A DNA stretch of 49,860 nt from an uncultured Corynebacterium sp. Lineage in GTDB: Bacteria; Actinomycetota; Actinomycetes; Mycobacteriales; Mycobacteriaceae. Positions 16,104 to 23,678 of this stretch are shown piece after piece; within the stretch, counting starts at the first letter, position 1; every line of letters starts with the position of its first letter. The DNA lies in the NCBI RefSeq assembly GCF_946221155.1, contig NZ_CAMIAN010000015.1, positions 1 through 49,860 of the forward strand, in the 5' to 3' direction. The position numbers were made by a program, and so were the translations under genes. The notes below the pieces were generated by a model that was not told where the DNA came from, made no database searches, and saw nothing but the letters and a program-made list of their open reading frames with translations.

Positions 16104-16194
16104 GGCGGCTAGCGCCCCCGACCGTGCTGGTTTGATTCCGGGCGGCTAGCGCCCCCGACCGTGCTGGTTTGATTCCGGGCGGCTAACGCCCCCG
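16104..16194. repeat. 37-bp tandem repeat, 2.5 copies, at the 3' end of the hydratase gene
   Basis: Two identical 37-bp units (16104-16140, 16141-16177) and a 17-bp third copy (16178-16194) differing by one base. The third copy contains the stop codon and last codons of the hydratase gene, so the array looks like outward duplication of that gene's end. Confidence 0.9.
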
Positions 16195-17001
16195 GAACTG
16201 CGGCGGGCGTTTCTCGGCACGAGCCCGGCGCGCCTCCTGCACGTCCTCACTAGCCCAGATGTCCACCATCATCTGCTGCAGCTCCGCATCCGCGTGCATG
16301 TCGGGGCTGTTGAACACCCGCTTCGAATGCTCCATAGAAAGCGGAGCCTGGCGCGCCACCCGATGCGCGAGGGCAGTAGCGCTAGGGGTGGCGTCATCAA
16401 GAACCACAGAAAAACCCGTCGCTCGAGCTTGCTCGGCGCCCACCCGGGCGCCTGCCAAGAACACGTTACGGGCCAGCGCGCCGCCCATCAGCTCGCGAGC
16501 TCGGGCGTGAGTCCACAGGTCCAGCGCAAAACCGTGTTCGGCGACGGGCACCCAGCAGGCCCCCTCGTCAGCAAAAACGCGCAAGTCACAAGCCAATGCG
16601 ATCTGGCAGCCCGCGCCGACCGCCGGGCCGTGGATGTCAGCGATCACTGGAACCGGGGTGGACTGAATGGCGGAGAGCATGTCTTCCATGGCGGACCAAA
16701 AATCATCGGCGTACACGCCACCCGAGAGGTCCGCCCCGGCGCAGAAGACGGGCCCCTCGCCACGGATCAGGATGGCACGCACCCCAGCGGCGGCATGGGC
16801 ACGGACGGCCTCAGCGACGGAGGTGGCGATGGCGGCGTTGAGGGCATTGCGCTTCTCCGGACGGTTAAGGGTGATCACGCCGACGTGCGGGGTGGCAGCT
16901 CCCTCGGATGCGGGGGAACTCGGGACAGCGGAACTCCCGGAAGTGCTTGCACCCCTAGCCCCGGCGGCTTCGAGATGCGTGATGACGTGCCCTGCGCTCA
17001 T
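16183..17001 (-). CDS. Enoyl-CoA hydratase/isomerase family protein
   Basis: Crotonase-fold enzyme of about 272 aa, presumably acting on acyl-CoA thioesters. Signatures are ITLNRPEKRNALNA, the oxyanion segment FCAGADLSGG, and IHGPAVGAGCQIALACDLRVF. The second oxyanion glycine is present. A Ser/Ala/Pro-rich insert follows the first strand (GARGASTSGSSAVPSSPAS). I choose ATG 17001 because a -10 box TACATT lies 7 nt upstream. The exact reaction cannot be told from sequence. Confidence 0.85.
   Translation of the reverse strand: MSAGHVITHLEAAGARGASTSGSSAVPSSPASEGAATPHVGVITLNRPEKRNALNAAIATSVAEAVRAHAAAGVRAILIRGEGPVFCAGADLSGGVYADDFWSAMEDMLSAIQSTPVPVIADIHGPAVGAGCQIALACDLRVFADEGACWVPVAEHGFALDLWTHARARELMGGALARNVFLAGARVGAEQARATGFSVVLDDATPSATALAHRVARQAPLSMEHSKRVFNSPDMHADAELQQMMVDIWASEDVQEARRARAEKRPPQFRGR
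16387..16396 (-). repeat. Dispersed 10-mer, near copy (TGACGCCACC)
   Basis: Near copy after GGTTCTTGA, sense in the hydratase gene (VLDDATPSA loop). Confidence 0.3.
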
Positions 17002-17008
17002 GGCTAGC

Positions 17009-17014
17009 AATGTA
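17009..17014 (-). promoter_or_regulatory. -10 box (TACATT) of the enoyl-CoA hydratase gene
   Basis: TACATT on the minus strand, 7 nt before the ATG; leaderless arrangement. Confidence 0.5.
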
Positions 17015-17066
17015 CCGCAGGCACTGTGCTATACGCGGGTGTTTCGGTAACCCGCGCGCAGTGTCG

Positions 17067-17924
17067 TTAGTCCTCCAGGCCCGCATGGAAGGTCAGCGGA
17101 TCGCCGCCGATGCGGCCATCCTCCACGTCCAGGGCCTCGATGGCAGAAACCTCGTCAGCGGAAAGCTCGAAGCCAAATACGTCGAAGTTCTGACGTACGC
17201 GCTCCACCTTGGAGGAACGCGGAATCACAACGTCGCCGCGCTGGATGTGCCAGCGGATGATGGCCTGCGCAACGCTCACGCCATGCTCAGCAGCGATCTT
17301 CGCGATGGTCGGGTCAGTCAGGTTCTGCCCCTGCCCCAGCGGCGACCACGCCTCAGTGACGATACCGCGGTCGCGATTATCCGCCCGCTGCTCGGCCTGG
17401 CTGAAGCCCGGGTGGATCTCGATCTGGTTCACGGCCGGTGTGTGGCCCGCCTGTTTCAGGGCATCCAACGCTTCGGGGTAGAAGTTGCACACACCGATGC
17501 TGGTAGCACCACCGGACTGCTGGATCTCCGCCATAGCGTCATATGCCTGCACGAACTTGTCGGCCTGCGGGCACGGCCAGTGCAGCAGATACAGATCCAC
17601 GTAGTCCATCCCCAGCTTCTTCTGGGATTCCGCGAATGCATCCTTGCCCCGTGCTTGGTCAGCGTTCCACAGCTTGGTGGTGACGAACAGCTCCTCACGC
17701 TGCACATCCCCTGCCTTCACTGCATCGGCCACTGCACGTCCTACTGCCTCTTCGTTGCCGTAGATAGCAGCGGTATCGATGTGGCGGTAGCCGGTCTCAA
17801 TCGCGGCGCGCACCGAGGTGTAGGTGTCCTCGTCACTCAACTGCCAAACGCCCAGTCCCAGCTGAGGGATGGTCTTGCCGTCGTTCATTTCAAGGGTCGA
17901 TACTGCGTTGTGCTTTTCGCTCAT
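17067..17924 (-). CDS. Aldo/keto reductase
   Basis: NADPH-dependent reductase of the AKR superfamily, 285 aa from ATG 17924. It resembles the diketogluconate-reductase-like group. The catalytic tetrad is visible: Asp in GYRHIDTAAIYGNE, the Tyr of AIYGNE, Lys in TTKLWN and His in LYLLHWP. NADPH-binding residues lie in VVIPRSSKVERVRQN. The start MSEKHNAV is chosen because AAGAGG stands just upstream; a further 30 in-frame codons look non-coding. It is divergent from the ABC exporter genes. Confidence 0.93.
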   Translation of the reverse strand: MSEKHNAVSTLEMNDGKTIPQLGLGVWQLSDEDTYTSVRAAIETGYRHIDTAAIYGNEEAVGRAVADAVKAGDVQREELFVTTKLWNADQARGKDAFAESQKKLGMDYVDLYLLHWPCPQADKFVQAYDAMAEIQQSGGATSIGVCNFYPEALDALKQAGHTPAVNQIEIHPGFSQAEQRADNRDRGIVTEAWSPLGQGQNLTDPTIAKIAAEHGVSVAQAIIRWHIQRGDVVIPRSSKVERVRQNFDVFGFELSADEVSAIEALDVEDGRIGGDPLTFHAGLED

Positions 17925-18116
17925 GGCCTCTTTTGTACGCCACTCAGCCGATTCCTTCCTCGGCGCTGGTGGAGAGACCGCATTCACCCTCGTGCTGCAC
18001 AAACAAAAGACCAACAGCAGAAGACCAACACCGGGAAACCATTGTCAGCTGAACAATTTGCCGTATGAGACAATATTCAGGATCCGCCTTTCACTATAAA
18101 AATCTATAAGGAATGT

Positions 18117-18998
18117 ATGGAAGCTCTCTATATCAAGAACCTCAATAAGAGTTACGGGGACCACCAAGTCCTCCACGACATGACGCTCCAGGTCCGGCCC
18201 GGCGAGATGTACGGTTTCGTTGGCTCCAACGGTGCCGGCAAGTCCACCACAATGCGCATCGCGCTGGGAGTACTCGCAGCGGATAGTGGCGAGGTACGCC
18301 TGGGCGATAAGCCGATCGACGACGACTTGCGCCGCCGCATCGGCTACATGCCGGAAGAACGCGGGCTGTACGCGAAGGAGAAGATCGGTGACCAGCTGCG
18401 CTTCTTCGCCCGCCTCCACGGCCTGAGCGACAAAGCCGCAAGCAAGAATGCAGACGACCTGCTGGAACAGCTCGGCCTGGCTGATCGCTCCGACGACAAG
18501 CTGGAAGAGCTGTCGCTGGGTAACCAGCAGCGCGTCCAGCTGGCGGCCTCGCTAATCCACGACCCGGAACTGCTGATCCTGGACGAGCCCTTCTCTGGCC
18601 TGGACCCTGTGGCCGTGAACGTCATGAGCGACCTACTAGTTGAGCGTTGCAACGCCGGAGTTCCGGTCCTGTTCAGCTCCCACCAGCTGGATCTGGTGCA
18701 GCGACTCTGTGATCGCGTAGGCATCATCGCCAAGGGGCGCATGAAGGCCGAGGGCACCGTCGACGAGCTGCGTACTCGCGGCCCCATCGTCTACGAGGTG
18801 CGCACTCCGGCGCGCGACTGGTACCCCCAGGGCACGCGTCTGGTCGAGGATTTTGGCGAGGGCGTGCTGCTCGAGGCAGACACCACAGACCTGGATCAGC
18901 AGATCCTGCAGGCTGCGCTCGCTGTCGGCCCGGTCCACTCGTTCTCCCGCCGTATCCCGCACCTTGCAGAGCTCTTCCAGGAGGTCGTCGAATCATGA
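18117..18998 (+). CDS. ABC exporter ATP-binding protein (NatA type)
   Basis: 293-aa ATPase that powers the permease encoded next. Walker A is GSNGAGKSTT, the signature LSLGNQQRVQ, Walker B LLILDEPFSGLDP, and the H-loop SSHQLDLVQRL. The C-terminal extension is typical of the NatA/CcmA-like export ATPases. AAGGA lies 5 nt before the ATG. The last four bases overlap the permease start (ATGA), so they are translationally coupled. The export substrate (sodium, drug or lipid) is unknown. Confidence 0.93.
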   Translation: MEALYIKNLNKSYGDHQVLHDMTLQVRPGEMYGFVGSNGAGKSTTMRIALGVLAADSGEVRLGDKPIDDDLRRRIGYMPEERGLYAKEKIGDQLRFFARLHGLSDKAASKNADDLLEQLGLADRSDDKLEELSLGNQQRVQLAASLIHDPELLILDEPFSGLDPVAVNVMSDLLVERCNAGVPVLFSSHQLDLVQRLCDRVGIIAKGRMKAEGTVDELRTRGPIVYEVRTPARDWYPQGTRLVEDFGEGVLLEADTTDLDQQILQAALAVGPVHSFSRRIPHLAELFQEVVES

Positions 18999-20215
18999 GT
19001 TATTCTTCTCCGAACACCATCGCCACCGTCGCCAAGCGCGAGATCCAGGTAGCTGCCCGCAGCAAGGCGATCATGTTCTCCCTGATAATCATCATCGCCG
19101 TCATGCTCATCGGCGTATTCGTCGGCGCATGGTTCGTCAACAAGGACGATGGCAACGAAGCACCAAAGCTTGGCCTTGTGGGGGTTGAGAAGGAATTTAT
19201 TGACGCCCCCTCGGCCTCCACCAGCAACGCCCCAGAGGGGACTGACGGTTCAAGTGGCGTGGAGGCGGAAACGGTGGCCTCCCGCGACGAGGCTTCCTCT
19301 AAGGTATCCGATGAGGACCTCGATGCAGCCCTGGTGAAGACTGATTCCGGCTACGAACTTCTCGCCGAAGGAGAGCCCGACCCCGCGATCCTCAGCACCG
19401 TTAGCGCTGCAATCAATGCGCACGCGCAATCCGAAGCCCTGAACAAGGTTGGCGTATCCCCCGAAGAGTTCGCAAAGGCCACCCCTTCCACGCAATTGGA
19501 GACAGTGGACCTAGAGGCAGATGATGCAATTGAGGCCAACGGACCGCAGATCTTTACCGCCCTGGTAGGCGTGATGCTGATGGCTTACTTCATCATCCTC
19601 TTTGCCGCCAACGTCGGCGGGCGCATCACCGAGGAAAAGTCCTCGCGCGTAGTCGAGATCATCCTGGCTTCCGCCCGCCCTATGGATTTCTTGGCCGGCA
19701 AGATCATCGGCAACACCGTCTTCGGCCTCATCGGTGCCGCTATCCTGCTGACTATTGGCGCGGTGGCAGTATCCGTCTCCGGGTTGTTGGGGGACGTAGA
19801 CTTCGACTACACAGTGGTGGCTCTGATGCTGCTGGCTTTCTTTATCGGAATGCTGTTCTTCGGCAGCCTGTACGCGGCCGCGGGTTCGATGGTCTCCCGT
19901 ACCGAGGATCTGCAGTCTACCCAGGCTCCGATTCTGCTGTTCATTTTCGGCATGACCTATGCCCCGCTGTTCGGCCTCAACAACGTGGAATCCACCTTTA
20001 TGCAGGTGCTGGGCTGGGTGCCACCGTTTAGCCTGACAGTCGCCCCGATAAACATGGCGGCGGGCACAATGAGCCTGCCGCAGGTTCTCCTGAGCTTCCT
20101 TATCGCCACCGTTACGACGATCCTGGTGATCCTGCTGGTGGCCCGCGTCTACCGCAATTCCATCCTGAACAACGGCAAGAAGATGAGCTGGGCCAAGGCA
20201 CTGAAGGGCGCCTAG
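18995..20215 (+). CDS. ABC-2 type exporter permease (NatB type)
   Basis: 406 aa. The first membrane segment (IMFSLIIIIAVMLIGVFVGAW, about residues 26-46) is followed by an extracytoplasmic domain of about 140 residues. A Ser/Glu-rich variable part of that domain carries a TGACGCCCCC element. Five more membrane segments follow from about residue 185 (ALVGVMLMAYFIILFAANVG onward). The GRITEEKSSRVVEIILASAR segment is the typical ABC-2/NatB cytoplasmic coupling sequence. It works with the upstream ATPase. A set of three 23-bp repeats follows its stop. Confidence 0.9.
   Translation: MSYSSPNTIATVAKREIQVAARSKAIMFSLIIIIAVMLIGVFVGAWFVNKDDGNEAPKLGLVGVEKEFIDAPSASTSNAPEGTDGSSGVEAETVASRDEASSKVSDEDLDAALVKTDSGYELLAEGEPDPAILSTVSAAINAHAQSEALNKVGVSPEEFAKATPSTQLETVDLEADDAIEANGPQIFTALVGVMLMAYFIILFAANVGGRITEEKSSRVVEIILASARPMDFLAGKIIGNTVFGLIGAAILLTIGAVAVSVSGLLGDVDFDYTVVALMLLAFFIGMLFFGSLYAAAGSMVSRTEDLQSTQAPILLFIFGMTYAPLFGLNNVESTFMQVLGWVPPFSLTVAPINMAAGTMSLPQVLLSFLIATVTTILVILLVARVYRNSILNNGKKMSWAKALKGA
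19201..19210 (+). repeat. Dispersed 10-mer TGACGCCCCC, exact copy 3
   Basis: Exact copy after GGAATTTAT, coding DAPSA in the variable extracytoplasmic part of the ABC permease. Confidence 0.6.
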
Positions 20216-20284
20216 GCGCCTTAGTTCACGGCGATTAGGCGCCCTAGCTTAAGGCGATCGGGTGCCTTAGTTCACGGCGATCAG
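20216..20284. repeat. Three tandem 23-bp imperfect repeats at the 3' end of the FKBP gene
   Basis: Units at 20216-20238, 20239-20261 and 20262-20284. The first and third share TTAGTTCACGGCGAT exactly; the middle one has drifted. The third unit contains the FKBP stop codon and final codons, so this is a second case of outward duplication of a gene's end. Confidence 0.85.
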
Positions 20285-20626
20285 GTCGATAATAAAGACC
20301 AGCGTGCGGCCAGATAGGGGGTGGCCCATACCGGCCGGGCCGTACGCCTTCTCCGGGGGGATAGTCAGCTTGCGGCGACCACCGGCGCGCATGCCCGGAA
20401 TACCTTCCTGCCAGCCCTCAATCAGGCCGGAGAGGGGGAACTCGATGGACTCACCGCGATCCCAGGAAGAGTCGAATTCCTCACCGGTCGCAAAGTCCAC
20501 TCCCACGTAGTGCACCTCCACCATGCCGCCCGGTACGGCCTCTGCGCCATCACCGATCACCAGGTCTTCAATCACCAGGTCCTTCGGTGCGGGGCCATTC
20601 GAGAGGTCGATCTGCGGTTTGCTCAT
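20267..20626 (-). CDS. FKBP-type peptidyl-prolyl isomerase
   Basis: 119-aa single-domain cytoplasmic FKBP that catalyses cis-trans isomerisation of prolyl bonds. Conserved active-site features are VHYVGVDFATGEEFDSSWDRG, the tryptophan in GLIEGWQEGIPGM, and KLTIPPEKAYG. The start is MSKPQIDL, with AAGGAG about 8 nt upstream; the frame further upstream is non-coding. It lies directly downstream of gltA in the order gltA-FKBP seen in other corynebacteria, but a strong terminator separates them. Confidence 0.95.
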   Translation of the reverse strand: MSKPQIDLSNGPAPKDLVIEDLVIGDGAEAVPGGMVEVHYVGVDFATGEEFDSSWDRGESIEFPLSGLIEGWQEGIPGMRAGGRRKLTIPPEKAYGPAGMGHPLSGRTLVFIIDLIAVN

Positions 20627-20687
20627 GGGAAGTCTCCTTTGAAAACTGATAGCTTCTCGAACCCCCACCCTAGCAAAACGCAAAACA

Positions 20688-20729
20688 CCCCCTTGGGGGC
20701 ATACGCATTGCGTAGCCAGCCCAAGGGGG
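20688..20729 (-). terminator. Terminator of gltA
   Basis: 10-bp perfect stem (CCCCCTTGGG / CCCAAGGGGG) with a 22-nt loop that itself can fold (GCATACGCATTGCGTA). On the minus strand the stem is followed by TGTTTTGCGTTTTG. The promoter-proximal arm on that strand is built from a TGACGCCCCC element. Confidence 0.8.
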
Positions 20730-20734
20730 CGTCA
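20725..20734 (-). repeat. Dispersed 10-mer TGACGCCCCC, exact copy 4 (in a terminator)
   Basis: Exact copy on the minus strand after CTTTTTGG. Its CCCCC forms the base of the gltA terminator stem, the only exact copy outside a coding region. Confidence 0.65.
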
Positions 20735-20745
20735 CCAAAAAGGGT

Positions 20746-22023
20746 TTAGAGCTTGCGCGCACCCTCGCCGGTGTAGATCTGGCGCGGACGGTTGATCTTC
20801 GCGGTCGGATCGTTGACCTGCTCCAGGTAGTGAGCGATCCAGCCCGGCAGGCGCCCCATGGCGAACAGGACGGTGAAGAAGTCCGTCGGGAAGCCCATGG
20901 CGCGGTAGATCAGGCCGGTGTAGAAGTCCACGTTCGGGTAGAGCTTGCGGGAGATGAAGTAATCATCAGCCAGTGCGATCTCTTCCAGCTTCATAGCCAG
21001 ATCCAGCAGGTGGTCGCCACCCAGGTGATCCAGAATCTCGTGAGCGGACTCCTTGACGATGGCCGCACGCGGATCGTAGTTCTTGTACACGCGGTGACCA
21101 AAGCCCATCAGCTTAACGCCCGGCTCCTTGTTCTTCACGCGGTTCATGAAGTCGGTAGCGTCGCCACCGTTAGCGTGGATCTCCTCCAGCATCTCCAGAA
21201 CAGCCTGGTTGGCACCGCCGTGCAGCGGGCCCGACAAAGCGTTGATACCTGCGGCGATGGAGACGAACATGTTGGCCTGGGAAGAACCAACCATGCGGAC
21301 GGTAGAGGTGGAGCAGTTCTGCTCGTGGTCAGCGTGCAGGATCAGCAGCTTGTCCAGAGCCTTGGTGACTACCGGGTCATCCTCGAAAGGCTCGGTCGGG
21401 TAACCGAACATCTGGCGCAGGAAGTTCTGGCGCGCGTTCATGGAGTTATCCGGGTACATGTAGGGCTTACCCTTGGAAGCGCGGTAAGCGTAGGCAGCCA
21501 GCATCGGCACCTTAGCCATCAGGCGGTAGGTGTTCAGCTTCTGGTGATCCGGATCCAGCGGGTTCAGGGAGTCCTGGTAGTAGGTGGACAGAATGTTCAA
21601 GGAAGAAGCCAGAACGCTCATCGGGTGAGCATCGCGCGGGAACACGCGGAACTGAGCCTTGAAGTCCTCATCCAGCAGGGTGTGGTTGCGGATGTTGGTG
21701 TTGAACTCCTCTGCCTGCTCCTTGTTCGGCAGCTCGCCGTTGATCAGCAGGTAGGAAACCTCGTTGAAGGTTGCGTTGTTCGCCAGGTCGGCGATGTCGT
21801 AGCCGCGGTAACGCAGGATGCCGTTTGCACCGTCGATGTAGGTAATGGCGGACTTGGTGGAACCGGTGTTCACGTAGCCGGGATCCAGGGTGGTCAAGCC
21901 GGTTTCTGCCAGCATCTTGCCCAGTGCAACACCGTCGTTACCTTCGGTGGCGTGGACAATGTCCATTTCGTACTCTCCACCTGGGTAGTGGAGAACGGCC
22001 TTGTCCTGATTATCAGTAGCCAT
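20746..22023 (-). CDS. gltA: Citrate synthase
   Basis: Condenses oxaloacetate and acetyl-CoA at the entry of the TCA cycle. 425 aa, type II (Gram-negative/actinobacterial hexameric-like) enzyme with the N-terminal strand domain (LHYPGGEYEM). Active-site blocks are ILHADHEQNCSTSTVR, the signature GPLHGGANQAV with catalytic His, GFGHRVYKNYDPRA, and the catalytic Asp in VDFYTGLIYRAMGFP. I place the start at the second Met (22023) because AGAAAGG lies about 8 nt before it, against 2 nt for the first. The 5' region has a -10 box and a GlxR-like site, which fits carbon-source control. Confidence 0.97.
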   Translation of the reverse strand: MATDNQDKAVLHYPGGEYEMDIVHATEGNDGVALGKMLAETGLTTLDPGYVNTGSTKSAITYIDGANGILRYRGYDIADLANNATFNEVSYLLINGELPNKEQAEEFNTNIRNHTLLDEDFKAQFRVFPRDAHPMSVLASSLNILSTYYQDSLNPLDPDHQKLNTYRLMAKVPMLAAYAYRASKGKPYMYPDNSMNARQNFLRQMFGYPTEPFEDDPVVTKALDKLLILHADHEQNCSTSTVRMVGSSQANMFVSIAAGINALSGPLHGGANQAVLEMLEEIHANGGDATDFMNRVKNKEPGVKLMGFGHRVYKNYDPRAAIVKESAHEILDHLGGDHLLDLAMKLEEIALADDYFISRKLYPNVDFYTGLIYRAMGFPTDFFTVLFAMGRLPGWIAHYLEQVNDPTAKINRPRQIYTGEGARKL

Positions 22024-22144
22024 TGACATCCCTTTCTGAAATGTTCACGTGCCTGCCCGCAGCGAATGTTGAAGCGATTGCTTTTGGTAGAAGCTTGCGC
22101 CGGCACCGATGGAGCGGAACACAGATTCACGGTTTCACTTGTAA

Positions 22145-22150
22145 ATTGTA
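22145..22150 (-). promoter_or_regulatory. -10 box (TACAAT) of gltA
   Basis: TACAAT on the minus strand about 120 nt upstream of the gltA ATG, giving a leader of about 115 nt. No convincing -35, which suggests activator dependence. Confidence 0.5.
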
Positions 22151-22228
22151 GCCACTTTAGGGCTTCCCCGTATGGCGATACTCGCACAGCAAAGCCGACG
22201 GGGGGATACGGCACACTGTAGTGCCTAT

Positions 22229-22244
22229 GTGACGCGCATGACAG
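22229..22244. promoter_or_regulatory. GlxR (CRP-type) binding site, one mismatch, upstream of gltA
   Basis: TGTGACGCGCATGACA matches TGTGA-N6-TCACA except one base. It is centred about 90 bp upstream of the gltA -10. A G5T run (22262-22267), the form of RamA sites in C. glutamicum, lies nearby. gltA control by GlxR and RamA/RamB is known in C. glutamicum. Confidence 0.5.
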
Positions 22245-22384
22245 ACCACCAGGCGTAAGCGGGGGTAAATCACATCCTCACCACTCACGATTCTTATATT
22301 TTTGGCACCTTTTGGCCAAGTGCCCGCTGCAAAGGTCTACCCTAGAAAGTCAAGCGCAAAAAATACGAGCGATCAGAGGGAAAG

Positions 22385-23542
22385 ATGAACGCACCTGCCA
22401 ACGACCAGAACACTTTGCCCACCATCCCCGCGGAGTTCATTCCCGCCGACGGCCGCTTCGGCTGCGGCCCGTCAAAGGTTCGCCCAGCCCAGCTGCAAGC
22501 CATCCAGGACAATGCAGCCATCCTGGGCACCTCTCACCGCCAGGCTGGTGTGAAGGATGTCGTCGGCTCCGTGCGCGAGGGTCTGTCCCAGCTATTCAAC
22601 CTGCCGGAGGGCTACGAGGTCATCCTATCCCTGGGTGGCGCTACCGCCTTTTGGGATGCCGCATCCTTCGGCCTGATCCGCAACAAGTCCGCACACCTGA
22701 CCTACGGCGAGTTCTCCTCTAAGTTCGCAAATGTCTCCAAGAAGGCTCCATGGCTGGACGAGCCGCAGATCGTCGCAGGCGAGCCGGGTACCGCTCCGTC
22801 CCCCAGCGAACTGGACGGCACCGACGCCGATCTGATCGGCTGGGCGCACAACGAGACCTCCACCGGCGCAATGGTTCCGGTCACCCGCCCGAAGGCCGCT
22901 TCGGACGACACCCTGGTCGCCGTCGACGCAACCTCCGGTGCCGGCGGCCTGCCCGTCGACATGAATGAGGCCGACGTCTACTACTTCAGCCCGCAGAAGT
23001 GCTTCGCCTCCGACGGTGGCCTGTGGCTGGCAGCCTTCTCCCCCGCCGCCCTGGAGCGCGTAGAGGAAATCGCCGCTTCCGACCGCTACGTCCCGGCCTT
23101 CCTGGATTTGAAGACCGCCGTGGATAACTCCCGCAAGAACCAGACCTACAACACCCCGGCTGTCGCGACCCTGCTGATGCTGGACGATCAGGTGAAGTGG
23201 ATGAATGCCAACGGTGGCCTCGACGGCATGGTGGCTCGCACCACCGAGTCCTCCAAGACCCTCTACAGCTGGGCCGACGCCCGCGCGGAGGCCACCCCGT
23301 TTGTGCAGGATGCGGATGCCCGCTCCCTCGTCGTCGGCACTATCGACTTTGACGAGAGCATCGATGCCGCCAAGATCGCCAAGATCCTGCGCGCCAACGG
23401 CATTCTGGATACCGAGCCTTACCGCAAGCTCGGCCGTAACCAGCTGCGTATCGGCATGTTCCCGGCTATCGACCCGGAGGACGTCAAGAAGCTGACCGGC
23501 GCCATCGACTTCATCCTCGACGGAGGCCACGCAGCCAAGTAG
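22385..23542 (+). CDS. serC: Phosphoserine aminotransferase
   Basis: PLP enzyme converting 3-phosphohydroxypyruvate and glutamate to phosphoserine in serine synthesis. 385 aa, of the actinobacterial type. It shows the N-terminal DGRFGCGPSKVRPAQ, GGATAFWDAA, AHNETSTGAM, VDATSGAGGLPVD and the PLP lysine in YYFSPQKCFASDGG. AGAGGGA lies 4 nt before the ATG. It is divergent from gltA across a 361-bp regulatory region. sepH follows, as in mycobacteria. Confidence 0.96.
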   Translation: MNAPANDQNTLPTIPAEFIPADGRFGCGPSKVRPAQLQAIQDNAAILGTSHRQAGVKDVVGSVREGLSQLFNLPEGYEVILSLGGATAFWDAASFGLIRNKSAHLTYGEFSSKFANVSKKAPWLDEPQIVAGEPGTAPSPSELDGTDADLIGWAHNETSTGAMVPVTRPKAASDDTLVAVDATSGAGGLPVDMNEADVYYFSPQKCFASDGGLWLAAFSPAALERVEEIAASDRYVPAFLDLKTAVDNSRKNQTYNTPAVATLLMLDDQVKWMNANGGLDGMVARTTESSKTLYSWADARAEATPFVQDADARSLVVGTIDFDESIDAAKIAKILRANGILDTEPYRKLGRNQLRIGMFPAIDPEDVKKLTGAIDFILDGGHAAK

Positions 23543-23590
23543 CTCGCTTTCCGGCTAACTTTTCGCCATCGCCTAGCGACTGAATCCACT

Positions 23591-23628
23591 CACCCTCCAA
23601 CCGAGCTTTTAGCTAAGGTTGGAGGGTG
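23591..23628. terminator. 12-bp stem hairpin between serC and sepH
   Basis: CACCCTCCAACC / GGTTGGAGGGTG perfect arms around a 14-nt loop. No T-tract follows on the plus strand (GATGTTAATAAC), so it may be a weak terminator, a processing site or an element controlling sepH. Confidence 0.5.
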
Positions 23629-23678
23629 ATGTTAATAACACCGCCGTCATTTGCCGCATCATCCGTCAGGAGGCCACG

